Part shown: in pieces, positions 9,001-17,300 of the stretch
How positions within the stretch are numbered: position 1 is the first letter of the stretch
How the letters are laid out: each line of letters begins with the position of its first letter
Assembly (NCBI GenBank): GCA_016935555.1
Contig: JAFGQR010000163.1
Span: 21,963 to 85,962 of the forward strand
Direction of reading: 5' to 3'
Source of the DNA: Verrucomicrobiota bacterium
Lineage (GTDB): Bacteria > Verrucomicrobiota > Verrucomicrobiia > Limisphaerales > JAFGQR01
DNA: 64,000 nucleotides
Position numbers and translations under genes: made by a program
Notes under the pieces: model-generated
Databases searched by the model: none
Told to the model about the DNA's origin: nothing
The model's input: the letters and a program-made list of their open reading frames with translations, nothing else

Positions 9001-11181
9001 AGCCACACCGGCCTGCTGCCGCATCCGGACGTGAGCTACGCGCCGGGCGCGACGATCGGCAGCCTCGTGCTCCGCCCGCTGCCCGGCGCCTCGGGAACCG
9101 TCACCGTCACCGTGAGCGTCAGCGACGGCCAGGCCCACGCGGGCGCTGTCTCCCGCGAGTTCACCGTCACGTTCACCGAACTGATCGCCCTGTCCGCCAT
9201 CGCCGACGTCTCGCTTGACGAAGACGCCACGCTCGACGTGCCGTTCACCGTCAGTGTCGTCTCCGGCGACCCCGGCGCAGTGACTGTGGTCGCCGTCTCG
9301 GCCCATCCGTCGTTGCTGTCCGGGACGGGTCTGGGGATTCGCGGGGTTGGCGGGGACCGCATCCTGGCGCTGGCGCCCGCGCCGGACCAGTATGGGTATA
9401 CGGAGGTCACCCTCACGGCCACGGATGCGCAGGGGGCCTCCGCCAGCCGCACGTTCACCGTGGTGGTCCGCTCGGTCAACGATATGCCCACCATCGATCC
9501 GATAGCGCCGCTCGACCTCACCGACACGTCCGGTCCGCAGCGGGTGCCGCTGACAGGCATCAGCGCCGGTGCAGGCAACGAGCACCAGTACCTGGTCGTC
9601 CGCGCCGCCTCCAGCGACCCGGCAGTGGTCCCGGCGCCTGCCGTCGCCTACACCAGCCCGGACAGCACCGGCAGCCTCACGCTCGCCCCCATGCCCAACG
9701 CCTCCGGGACCGCCCTGATCACCGTCACCGTCACCGATCTCCAATCCCAAAACGCCGTCACCACCACCGCCTTCCCGGTCACCGTGACCGCGCAAAACGA
9801 GCCGCCCGTGATTTCCACCATCGCCGCGCAAACCACCACGCCGGGCACTCCCGTCACGGTTGGGTTCATCGTGGTCGACGCTGAAACGGCCGCCTCGGCG
9901 CTGGAGGTGACGGCGGTGTCGTCGGACACCGCGCTGGTGCCTGCGACCAACCTGGTAATGACGGGCATCGACAACCAATGGTTGTTGACCATCGTGCCGG
10001 CCCCGCTGCAGACCGGCACCGTCACCCTCACCCTGTCGGCCCGGGATCCGGAGGGCGCCGTCGGCAGCCAGAGCTTCCCCCTCACCATCGGCCTGCCCAA
10101 TCAACCGCCGTCCGTGACATCCCTGCCGGACCAGACGACCATTGAAGCCACGCCTCTCGAAGGACTGGACGTGCAAGTGGCCGACGCCGAAACCGCCGCC
10201 GACGCCCTCCTGCTGGTGGGCCATTCGTCCAATCCTTCCATCGTGCCGGACGCCAATATCGTCGTCGAAGGCAGCGGCAACCATCGCACCGTCCGCATCC
10301 TGCCCGCCCCCGACGGCGAAGGCACCGCATGGATCACCCTGACCGTCACCGACGACGGCGGAGGTGCCGCCAGCACGGGGTTCCTCCTCCGCGTGACGCC
10401 CGTGAACGATCGCCCCACGCTGCAGCCGCCGGGGAACCAGACCATGCCCGAAGACGGTTCTTTGACGGTGTCGTTCGAGGTGGGCGACGCCGAAACCGAG
10501 CCTGGCATGTTGCTGGTCACGGTGGCGTCATCGAACCCGGCATTGCTGCCGGCCACGGCGGCGGTGCTGGGCGGCAACGAGGCGCAGCGCACCGTGACGC
10601 TCACGCCCCTGCCCGACGCTCATGGCGAGACGACCGTCACGCTGACCGTGCACGACGGCCACGGGGCGAGCCGCCAGGCTGCGTTCTTGCTGGAGGTCGC
10701 CGGCATCCCCGATCCGCCCGTCATCCTCGAACAACCGCAGGACCAAGCCACCACGCTGGGCGGGACGGCGACGTTTGAGGTCAACGCGCTTGGGATTTCC
10801 CTGCGCTACCAGTGGCAGCACGACCAAGCCGATCTTCCTGGCGAAACCAATGCCACGCTCAGGCTGGACGACGTCCAGCTCGCAGACGCCGGCCTCTACC
10901 GGGTGATCGTCACCGGAGTCGACGGCTCGGTGGCGAGCGCCGAGGCTCGGTTGCAGCTGCTGGTGCGGCCCGAGGTCGTCAGCATGCGCCACGCCGACGG
11001 CTCGACCGAGATCGTCTTCACCACGGTTGCCGGCTGGACCTACGCCGTCGAATACAGTCCGTCCCTGGCTGACGCCGTCTGGCGCGAAGTCACCCGGGTC
11101 GTGGCCGACGGCGGAACCATGAGCGTCATCGACTCCGACGCCTCCGACACCACCCGCTTCTACCGCATCCGCATCCCGTGA
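1..11181 (+). CDS. giant secreted repeat protein, 5'-truncated by window start
   Basis: The ORF track starts at the ATG at 124, but the frame is open back to base 1 and reads a GEVED-type ending (NGEVEDYAVTLEP) before it, so the gene begins upstream of the window; at least 3,726 codons. Domains in order: DUF11-like (to about nt 470); P/HomoB-type proprotein-convertase jelly roll (about 484-985, with DDIDMLLVGPTG); two more DUF11 (to about 1700); Ig-like (1708-1960); 14 cadherin-like repeats (about 1970-6255); two Ig-like (6265-6795, YQWKHNG and YQWQRNG); a jelly-roll-like domain with WKYRDTGIDLG and DDGAALYLNG (6799-7320); 11 further cadherin-like repeats (about 7335-10720); a last Ig-like domain; and a C-terminal domain ending RFYRIRIP. 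Each DUF11 unit has a Cys pair about 10 residues apart, probably a disulfide. The protein is inferred to be extracellular or surface-exposed; adhesion or matrix binding is a guess. It is followed by a second giant gene in the same direction. Confidence 0.9.
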   Translation: MPGPTFARFRFSTLGHLGPDGIAPNGEVEDYAVTLEPAANLMLAMAAHTEEVALGQDLAYTLVVTNAGASAASGVMLSNRLPAHVTFVSAAIGQGSCTAQQGVLLCQVGTLAAGQSTALDVVLTPLQAGRYPHEANVGAAEHDPNPADNTLTNSSAVFIPVAPLANPNRIALLDNGPAGVYPSTIFVSGLSAAVYRVTVTVNRLTHLFPDDIDMLLVGPTGQGVVLMSDAGSGNSLDQVTISFDDRAAQAISDSGVIVPGTYRPANHGGTGDTFPAPAPAPPYGPSLSAFYNTTPNGVWSLYCLDDALDDDGVIEGGWSLGLDLMNPMTDLQLAMDGPPGAVPMGTNLLYTLTVGNAGPATVPGIVLRDLFQGPAQVLEATSTQGACTRIDGGIECAIGTLAGGQSATITVLAAPVATGSVTNTATLIADVADSQPADNTARRVTVVLPITDVELRHSDLPETVPFDWSGTITLTVVNRGPSPVTGLHVADTVPAGIELVSVLPSQGACAPVDGGIDCALGALGVDGTATVALEVRSVQLGVWTNTARVSCLEMDINPANDTAAEVVTVESPPIILAQPVGLTVNNGDPATFAVTVMGTEPLSCQWRFNGADLPGATSNVLHLPHTSADQAGEYRVWITNRLGAVLSDPALLLVREPPSLSVIGDQTLAEDERRTVPFTVADSETPPGDLVVTASSANPELLPPAGLILGGAGATRTLDLVPATNRAGTTTVTLTVRDADGFEAAHTFAVTVTPVNDLPALTPFGNPVAAEDETLVLPFGIADVETPAGQLGLAAVCANPALVASEGLILGGEGDRRTLTVVPVANAFGEAMITVTVTDGEGGSAGQSFLLTLTPVDDPPTLDPPADLVLDEDAPEQTLALTGISPGATNENQSVTFEVVSSHPALIPTPTIAYAPPDTAGTLRFTPQPEQSGTATLTVTLRDSGSPGLVTARAFQVVVRPVNDLPVVTAPGPVTLEEDTATGPLTILVGDLESGAETLALSGYSSAPAKVPPSAFVFGGSGSNRTVTITPLPDAAGPVTVTLTVTDPDGGQGTAAFELSITPVNDLPAMTAIPDQTSPEDVPVVIPFHLWDVETPPEDMLVVAVSANQSLIPVSNIAFEASGSNWTLTLTPQTNLFGESRITISAVDAEGVVVRSTFMLTVASANDPPTLDPIPDLVLTEDAPEQVVLLTGITAGPANEDPVVTVTAVSDQPGIIAAPAVVHTPPSTTAELRFTPVPDASGIARISVTVDDGALTDRYCTRMLRVAVGDVDDPPTLAGPAAQTLDEDETRALSFTIADPDTPLDELWVQAVSTNPNLLPASSLLLSGSGAQRTVTVAPLANRHGSATVTLSVADDGGTNTATFDVVVRPVNDPPTLAPLPDLVLPEDAGPQTVALTGISSGADNEPEPVTLTVTTSDPGVIPQPVLTYHSPDATGTLAFEAPPEKSGTSTLTVTADDGQGAQTRCAFTVAVQSVNDLPVLSAIGDQWIQENTSTGPLPFTIGDLESPAPTLAVTARASNPALVPNANLVFDGSGSNRTLTVTPLPGRSGAAAIDLTVIDADQGATGITFLLFVAGIESIPVIAGVPELAIAEDASTEVPVVVGDDETPAAELTVSGVCSDAALVPPGGLVFGGSGSNRVLTFTPARDAFGSGTLTLFVVDARGNVARQDVPLTVTSVNDAPTLDPIAPLEVEPDAPPRVLRLTGIGAGAPNESQPLTVTAVSSHPAVVPDPVVTYASPASLGLLTIAPAAGATGTAVVTVTVNDGAPEHAATSQTFPVTVHPVNQPPTLEPVADRLTLQNAPITVPFVIGDAETPAASLVVSGASSDPQVLPDANFQFDGAGYNRTVTLTPAPGQAGFSTVSLTVTDEAGGTATASFLLRVDPWNTPPVLSTIADQVTDENTPVTVGFTVSDRDTPAASLLLASDVSDPLLVPATGRVLGGSGTNRTLTLIPTPHRAGSTTITLDAYDEQGWSSQAVFVLTVNGTNDPPAIAPLPDVTLPANGSVALPFAVADLETPAEDLGLACASTAASLLPASGIIFGGSGAARTVTLTPLPGQTGTAVVTLTVADAGSLVSSTTFTVTVEPAGTPPRITAHPESQTNAIGADVMLTVRAVGTPPLRYQWKHNGIPVPGATESMLVLSNAQPADAGLYGVRVSDVFGAVASETAQLTLLEPPLPGQAPTILRQPASLTLPAGESARFVVIAAGTAPLFYQWQRNGADLGGATSASLVLTNLQGADQGTYAVRVHNAHGSILSTAADLVVTGAYPASNTALVPPGAVWKYRDTGIDLGTAWREPAYDDSAWASGAAQFGYGEGDEDTVVSYGSDANNKYVTTYFRHAFVVEDPSVFVRLQVALLCDDGAALYLNGTEIVRSNLPAGPLAYATRPVTAITGTAEIAYATNVLDASLLLPGTNLLAAEIHQITAADADLSFDGALVAVPFGHEPPVLGAFASQTMLEDGVLALPVTVDDPDTEVFLVTLAGTSSNPALISATNCLFEGTGIHRTLRLVPAPNAFGTAQVSVTASDGTATATTTFSLTVQPVNDLPTLHPIPDLALADSAGSYTVNLTGISTGATNETQTLSLTVVSGNPTVAEMKDLSYLSPATTGEFAIDPRRNKSGVVPFTVTITEASPTTNHVTTQTFNVYVRDQANTVPTLTALADQTLAEDTATAALAFSVDDAQTAATALTVTARSSNPSLVPPAGLVLGGTAAARTLTVTPAPNQSGTAVITVQVVDDAFGMAQTEFTLTVAPVNDPPAISDLPDQSVSAGQPTALLPFVVGDPDTPAHTLTVTVASSNPTLLPPARIELGGTGSNRVVRLWPVPSETGSATVTVSVSDGVSSASDTCVLTVTPFPDPPAISSVDNQTVPEDTATAAIPLVVGDERTPAADLALTVQTSDASLLPLANVLLQGSGSNRTLTLTPAPDAFGNVRVTLTVTDEDLMPASTSFLLTVQPVNDPPTLDALADLTLDVDSGAHAVPLTGIGCGSALETQVVSVTATSSHTGLLPHPDVSYAPGATIGSLVLRPLPGASGTVTVTVSVSDGQAHAGAVSREFTVTFTELIALSAIADVSLDEDATLDVPFTVSVVSGDPGAVTVVAVSAHPSLLSGTGLGIRGVGGDRILALAPAPDQYGYTEVTLTATDAQGASASRTFTVVVRSVNDMPTIDPIAPLDLTDTSGPQRVPLTGISAGAGNEHQYLVVRAASSDPAVVPAPAVAYTSPDSTGSLTLAPMPNASGTALITVTVTDLQSQNAVTTTAFPVTVTAQNEPPVISTIAAQTTTPGTPVTVGFIVVDAETAASALEVTAVSSDTALVPATNLVMTGIDNQWLLTIVPAPLQTGTVTLTLSARDPEGAVGSQSFPLTIGLPNQPPSVTSLPDQTTIEATPLEGLDVQVADAETAADALLLVGHSSNPSIVPDANIVVEGSGNHRTVRILPAPDGEGTAWITLTVTDDGGGAASTGFLLRVTPVNDRPTLQPPGNQTMPEDGSLTVSFEVGDAETEPGMLLVTVASSNPALLPATAAVLGGNEAQRTVTLTPLPDAHGETTVTLTVHDGHGASRQAAFLLEVAGIPDPPVILEQPQDQATTLGGTATFEVNALGISLRYQWQHDQADLPGETNATLRLDDVQLADAGLYRVIVTGVDGSVASAEARLQLLVRPEVVSMRHADGSTEIVFTTVAGWTYAVEYSPSLADAVWREVTRVVADGGTMSVIDSDASDTTRFYRIRIP
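1970..6255 (+). repeat. cadherin-like protein repeats 1-14 of giant protein 1
   Basis: The protein repeat is about 95-105 aa and is recognised by the linker PVNDPPTL. Two classes are visible. Class A has DQTL.ED...PF.V.D.ETP...L.V...SSNP.L and GGSG.NRTLTLTP. Class B has LDPIPDL..ED...Q...LTGIS.G..NE and Y.SP..TGTL.F.P. Class B copies are repeats 3, 6, 8 and 11; the rest are class A. Repeats are diverged at DNA level rather than recent identical copies. Confidence 0.8.
7335..10720 (+). repeat. cadherin-like protein repeats 15-25 of giant protein 1
   Basis: This second block lies after the two Ig-like domains and the jelly-roll domain. It has the same two repeat classes as the first block; class B copies begin near LHPIPDL, LDALADL and IDPIAPL. 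Boundaries are set by eye at the PVND-type linkers. Confidence 0.75.
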
Positions 11182-11287
11182 TGACCCCGAGAAGTTTGAA
11201 CTTGGCGCAGTTCGGGGCTGTCCATTGGGTGTTCACCCTGCACGGCTGTGGCATGCCGTAACCGCTTGCGATCCAACGGCCGCATCG

Positions 11288-11311
11288 ACGACACGCCCGG
11301 CGTGCCGTCGT
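11288..11311. terminator. hairpin after giant gene 1 (weak terminator candidate)
   Basis: Arms acga-cacgc / gcgtg-(ccg)-tcgt around a ccg loop, about 107 nt past the stop of giant gene 1. There is no T-tract, so intrinsic termination is uncertain. The rest of this 200-bp gap holds no gene I can see. Confidence 0.25.
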
Positions 11312-11347
11312 GAGTTGCGCTGGCTTCGCAGGCACGGGTGTGATACG

Positions 11348-11357
11348 GTGACGTCAC
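11348..11357. promoter_or_regulatory. 10-bp perfect palindrome GTGACGTCAC upstream of giant gene 2
   Basis: A perfect self-complementary decamer ending 24 bp before the ATG of giant gene 2. Placement suits an operator over the promoter or leader, but no confident -35/-10 pair is seen and 10 bp can occur by chance. Confidence 0.25.
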
Positions 11358-11381
11358 GTTTCTCACTGACTATGGTTCATC

Positions 11382-14300
11382 ATGAATAGACGCCTGCCTG
11401 CTCGATCGGTCCGGACTTGTGCGGCGAACCGGCGCGGTGCCTGCCCCGTTCCCATCCGCCTGGCGCTGGCTCTCCTCGCGGCCGCCTCCCCCGCCCCGCC
11501 CCTCCGAGCCGACATCCTCCCGGTCCCCGTCCATGTCACGGCCGCCGACACCGTCCCTTTCAGCGAGCTCGCCACCCGCGCCGCCAGCAGCCCGAGGCCG
11601 GCCGGAAAGTATGCGGCTTCGGCGGCGGCTGAGTCGGACGGGGCGCTGCCGCCGGAAGACGGCCAAGCGGCGCCGGCCCGTGTGGCCAGCGCGCCGGCGC
11701 CACTCCAGGAACTGGAGTCGCCGATGCCGAACGCGAACTTCGCGGCGCTGCTGGACGACGGGACGGCGTTCACGCCGGACATCGCGGCGGCGGTGGGGGT
11801 GCAGCATTTGATGGTCGCGCTCAACAGCCAGGTGCGAATCCAGGACCGGCAGGGCCACGCGCTGAGCACCGTCACCCTGGACGGGTTCTGGGCGGGGCTG
11901 ACCAACGCGGTGCTGACGAACCTGTTCTGCAGCGAACCCCGGCTGTTGTTTGATCCGCACGCCCAGCGATGGATCTTCACCGCCAACGCCAACCTCGGCA
12001 CCAACAACGCCGGCGTGCTCCTGGCCGTCAGCGGGACGCCGGACCCCACCGGCACCTGGCACCGGCGGTTCATCGCCACGACCAACGTCGTCGTCACCCC
12101 CGCCACCCCGCCCGCCACCAACACGATCGAACTCTATGCCGAACGCCCCACGCCAGCCTTTAACAAGGACTGGATCGTGGTCCAGGCCAACCTGTATTAC
12201 CGGACCGACGACACCTTGTGGGCGTCCGCGGTCTATGTCTTCAACAAGACCAACCTCTACGCGGGCGGCACCCTGTCCCCCCTGCGGTTCGAGTTCGTGG
12301 ACCCGGTGGAGGGATTGCTCGACATCAACCACGTGCCTGCGGCGGCCTACGACGCGGCCGCGTCGAGTCTTTATTTTGTGCAGGTCTGGGCGGGCAATTA
12401 CCAGGAGTATGGGTACCTGCGGATTTACAGCCTGGAGCATTCCCCCACCAACACCCCGTTCCTGAAAACCACCGACGCCACCGGCGACCCGGGGCCCTTC
12501 GCCGAAACGTGGTATGCGTGGGACAGCGGCCCGCCGGCAGGCGTCACCAACCTGGCGCCCCAGTGGAACAGTCCCCACCGGATCGACGCGGGCGACGACC
12601 GCATCCAGAATGTGGTCTATCGCAGGGGATTGCTTTATGCGGTGCACACGGTGTTTCTGCCCACCAACGCTCCGACCCACACGGCGCTCCAGTGGTACGT
12701 GATCACGCCCGGGCTGGGCGAAAGTCTCGTGACGCGTTTCGATGCCGGCGTGGCCGACCCTGAAGGGCGGTCGTTTGCGTTTCCGAGCATTGCGGTCAAC
12801 CGCGACGACGACATCCTGGTGGGCTACACGCGCTTCGACTCGAATCACTACCCGTGCGCCGGCTACGTGTTCCAGGGGCGCAAGGACCCGCCCGAAACCC
12901 AGCGCGGCGACATCATCTACCGCTACGGCGAAGCCCCCTATTACGTGCCCGACTGCTACGGCGTCAATTTGTGGGGCGCCTACAGCGCCTCCATCACGGA
13001 TCCGGTCAACGACACCGACCTGTGGACCGTCCAACAATACGCTGAACTGCCCGCACCCCAAGGCAGCCGCTGGGGCACCTGGTGGGCCCGCGTGTCCCCC
13101 GACGTCGACCTCGCCCTCGCCGCATCCGTCGCGCCCGACCCCGTTTATGCCGGCAACCCCCTCACCTGCACCCTCACCGTCACCAACCTCGAACCCAACC
13201 GCGCCAGCGGCGTCGTCCTCAGCAACCGCCTGCCCCCGGGCGCCGTGTTCGTGTCCGGGACCGTCCCCGGCGGGGCGTGCGCGCTGACCAACGACTCGGT
13301 CATTTGCGATCTCGGCATGCTGGACACGGGGCAAAGCCGCGCGGCGACGATCGTGATCCTGCCGTTCACCCAGGGGCTCATGTCCAACGCGGTCAGCGTG
13401 GCCGCCAACGGGCGCGATCTCAATCCCACCAACAACACCGCGACCTCCGTGACCACGGTGCTGGAGTCGGCCGACCTGGCGCTGCTGGGTTCCGACGACC
13501 CCGATCCCGTCGGCGTCGGACAGGATCTCGTCTATGCCCTCACCGTCACCAACCAGGGCCCGTTCGCCAGCGTCGGCGTCTGGCTCACCAACATCCTGCC
13601 GTCCGGAGTCACCCTGGTTTCCAGTGTCGCCAGCCAGGGCGCCTGCACCCTCAGCGGCACAACGCTCAAGTGCAGCCTCGGGCCCATCAACAGCAACCGC
13701 ACAGCCACCGTCACCCTCGTCCTGCGCCCCACCACCGCAGGCACCCTCACCCACCGGGCGCGCGTCGCCGCCGGCACCTTCGACTACAACCCCGCCAACA
13801 ACAGCGTCACCAACACCACCCGCGCCCACCACCTCCCCACCCTCTCCGCCATCGGCCCCCGCACGATGAGCGAGGACACCGTCCTGGGGCCGCTGGCGTT
13901 CACCGTTAGCGACGCCGAAACCCCCGCCGCCTCGCTGACCGTCACCGCCGCCTCGTCGAACCCGGCTCTCGTGTCCCCGGAGGGCCTCGGGCTCGGAGGC
14001 AGCGGCCCCAGCCGCACCCTGACCCTCACGCCGCTGCCCGACCAGTTCGGCACCGCCACCATCACGCTCACCGTCGCCGACTTGGACCAGGGCATCGCCA
14101 CCCACAGTTTTCTGCTCACGGTCACCAACGTGAACGACCCGCCTTCGATCAACAGCCTGCCGGACCAGACGATTCTCGAGGACATGCCCATGCCCGTCAC
14201 CCTGCTCATGCTCGCCGACCTCGAGACGCCCGTGGACAGCCTCTTCCTGGCCGCCACCTCCACCAACACCACCCTCGTCCCCCCCACCAACATCGCCTTC

Positions 14301-17300
14301 CTGGGCACCGGCGCCAGCCGCATCCTGTCCGTCAAACCCGCCCCCAACCAGCACGGCACTGCGCGGATCACGGTGACAGTGGCCGACGGCGGCCTGGAGG
14401 TGAGCACGTCGTTCGTGTTGACGGTGCTGCCGGTCAACGATCCGCCCTTCGTCACCGTCAACACCAACCTCACCCTCGACGAGGACACCTCCACCGGCCC
14501 CCTGCCGCTGACGCTCAGCGACGACGACACCCCGGCCAGCAACCTCGTCGTCCATATCCGCTCCAGCCTCCCCTGGCTCGTCGGCACCAGCGAGATCGTC
14601 CTCGCCGGCACCGGCACCAACCGGACCCTCACCCTCACCCCCGTGCCCAACGAAGCCTGGTGGGAACCCGCCCAGATCACCCTCGCCGTCTCCGACGCGA
14701 CGCCCCTCACCAACACCGTCATCCTGTTCGTGACCGTCAACCCCGTCGATGACCCGCCCACGCTCAACCCCATCCCGCCCCGCAGCCTCACCGAGGACGA
14801 CCCCCTCCAAACCGTGCCGCTGGGCGGCATCGGCACGGGCGCCTGGAACGAAGACCAGACCCTGACCGTGACCGCCGTGTCCGGGAACACGCGCGTGGTG
14901 CCGGCGGTCCACGTGGACTACAGCAGCCCGAACCCCACCGGCACGCTGAGCTTCACTCCCCTTCCCGACGCCAGCGGCATCGCCGCCATCACCGTCACCG
15001 TCGCCGATGGCGGTCTGGCCGGCAACACCGTCGTCCGCACCTTCAACGTCATCGTGACTCCCGTCAACGATGCCCCCACGCTCGACCCGCTGGGCGAGCT
15101 CGACGTGCTCGAGGATAGCGGAGTGATCCGCCTCCCGCTCAGCGGCGTCAGCACCGGCGCCACCAACGAATTCCAAACGCTCGTCGTGACCACCGCCTCC
15201 AGTGCGCCCGCCATTGTCCCGCCGCCCACCGTCTCCTACGTGTCGCCGAACCCCTCCGGCCAGCTGAACGTCTCGCCCGCCACCAACGCCGCCGGCACCG
15301 CCGTCCTCACCGTCACCGTCAATGACGGCGGCTCCTCGAACAATCTCGTGACACGCTCGTTCCCCGTCACCGTCCGCCCCGTTAACGATCCCCCCACCAT
15401 CCACCCCGTCGGCGACCGGACGGTGAGCGAGGATTTCGGCGACTACCAGGTGGAGCTGGCGGGTCTGAGCGGCGGGCCGCCCGATGAAAGCCAGGCCCTC
15501 ACCCTGACGGCGCTGTCCGACAAACCGAACCTGGTGTCCCACCCCGTCGTGCTCTATACAAACCCCGCCGCCACCGCGATCCTGCGTTTCACCTCGCTGA
15601 CCAACCAGGCCGGACTGGCCACCCTCACCCTCACTCTCCAGGACGACGGCGCCTCCAACAGCATCACCACCCACACCTTCACCCTTGCCGTCAACCCCGT
15701 CAACGACCCGCCCACGCTCAACCCCATCGGGCCGTTCAGCATCGACGAGGATTCCGGCGGCTTGAACGTTCCGTTCGCCGGCGTCTCCAGCGGCGCCCCC
15801 AACGAAAAGCAGGAGCTCACCGTCACCGCACTGTCCAGCAATCCCGCCATCCTGCCGCACCCGGCCGTCACCTACACCAGCCCCAACCCCGGGGGCAGCC
15901 TCCATCTCCGGCCGCTGACCAATGCGTTCGGCAACGTCACGATCACGGTGACGGTCCGGGATGACGGATCCGGTACCCACTCGACGAGCCGCAGCTTCGA
16001 GGTCAACGTGCGATCCGTCAACGACCCGCCCGCCATCAGCCAGGTCCCCGACGCCACCCTCCTCGAAGACGGCGTCACCGATCCCCTGCCCTTCACCGTG
16101 AGCGACGTGGAAACCGCCCCCGCCGGCCTCACCCTGTCCGCCGATTCCTCCAACCAAGAACTCGTCAGCCGCGACGATATCGTCCTCGCCGGCACGGGCG
16201 TCCAGCGCAGCGTCACGGTGCGCCCGCGCCCCAACCAGTTCGGCTCCGCTCAAATCTCCCTGATCGTGTTCGACGCCGACGGCGGCTACGCCATCACCGA
16301 GTTCGGCGTGAACGTGCAGTCCGTCAACGACCCGCCATGGACCGCCCCCGTGCCCGATCAGACGATGCGCGAGGACGGTGTGCTGAGCGGGGTGCCGCTG
16401 ACGGTTCTGGACGACGACGTCCCGGCCAGTCCCTTTACCCTCACCGCAACGGCGTCCAATCTCATCCTGCTTCCTCCCGGCAGCCTCGTCCTGGGCGGCA
16501 CGGGCACCAACCGCACCCTGCGGATCCAGCCCGCGCCGGGCAAGTATGGCGAGGCCACCATCGTGGTGGGCGTCAACGACGGGATCACGAACGTGACCCG
16601 CGCCTTCACGTTGACCGTGCTGCCCAACAACCGTTCGCCGGTGATGACCGCGCTTGGTCCCCAAACCACGGCCGAAGACCTGCCCCTCGGACCGCTCGCC
16701 TTCGACATCGGCGACCGCGAAACCCCCGCCGGCGACCTGCGCCTCACCGCCTCCTCCTCGAACCCCGACCTTATCCCCGCCGCCGGCATCGTGTTCGGCG
16801 GCTCCGGCAGCAACCGCACCGTCACCCTCCACCCTGTCACCAACCAGTTCGGCACCGCGTTCGTCACCCTCGGCGTCGAAGACGCCCACTTCGTCTGGAC
16901 CCCCGTCCCCATGGTTCCCACCGTCGAAAGCAACCGGCAATGCGTGCTCTGGCCCGCCTCGGAACCCCTCGAAGTGTTCCGGCTCACCGGCATCGAAAGC
17001 GCCCCCCCGCCCCCCCCCCTGCGCATCGAACCCGCCGGCCCCCACGTCAAAATCTCCTGGCCACACCCCGCCCCCGACTGCGTGCTCGAGCGGGCCCTTC
17101 ATGTGGCCGGCCGCGCCCGGGTGACGTTCCTGCTGACCGTCACCCCGGTGAACGACGCGCCGCTCATTTCGATCGTGCCCGACGCGGTGATACCCGAGGA
17201 CGGCAGCACGGGCGACCTGCCGTTCACGCTCGAGGACGTCGAAAGCCCCGTCACCAACCTGGTCCTGACCGTGGCGTCGTCGGACCCGGGGCTTGTGCCG

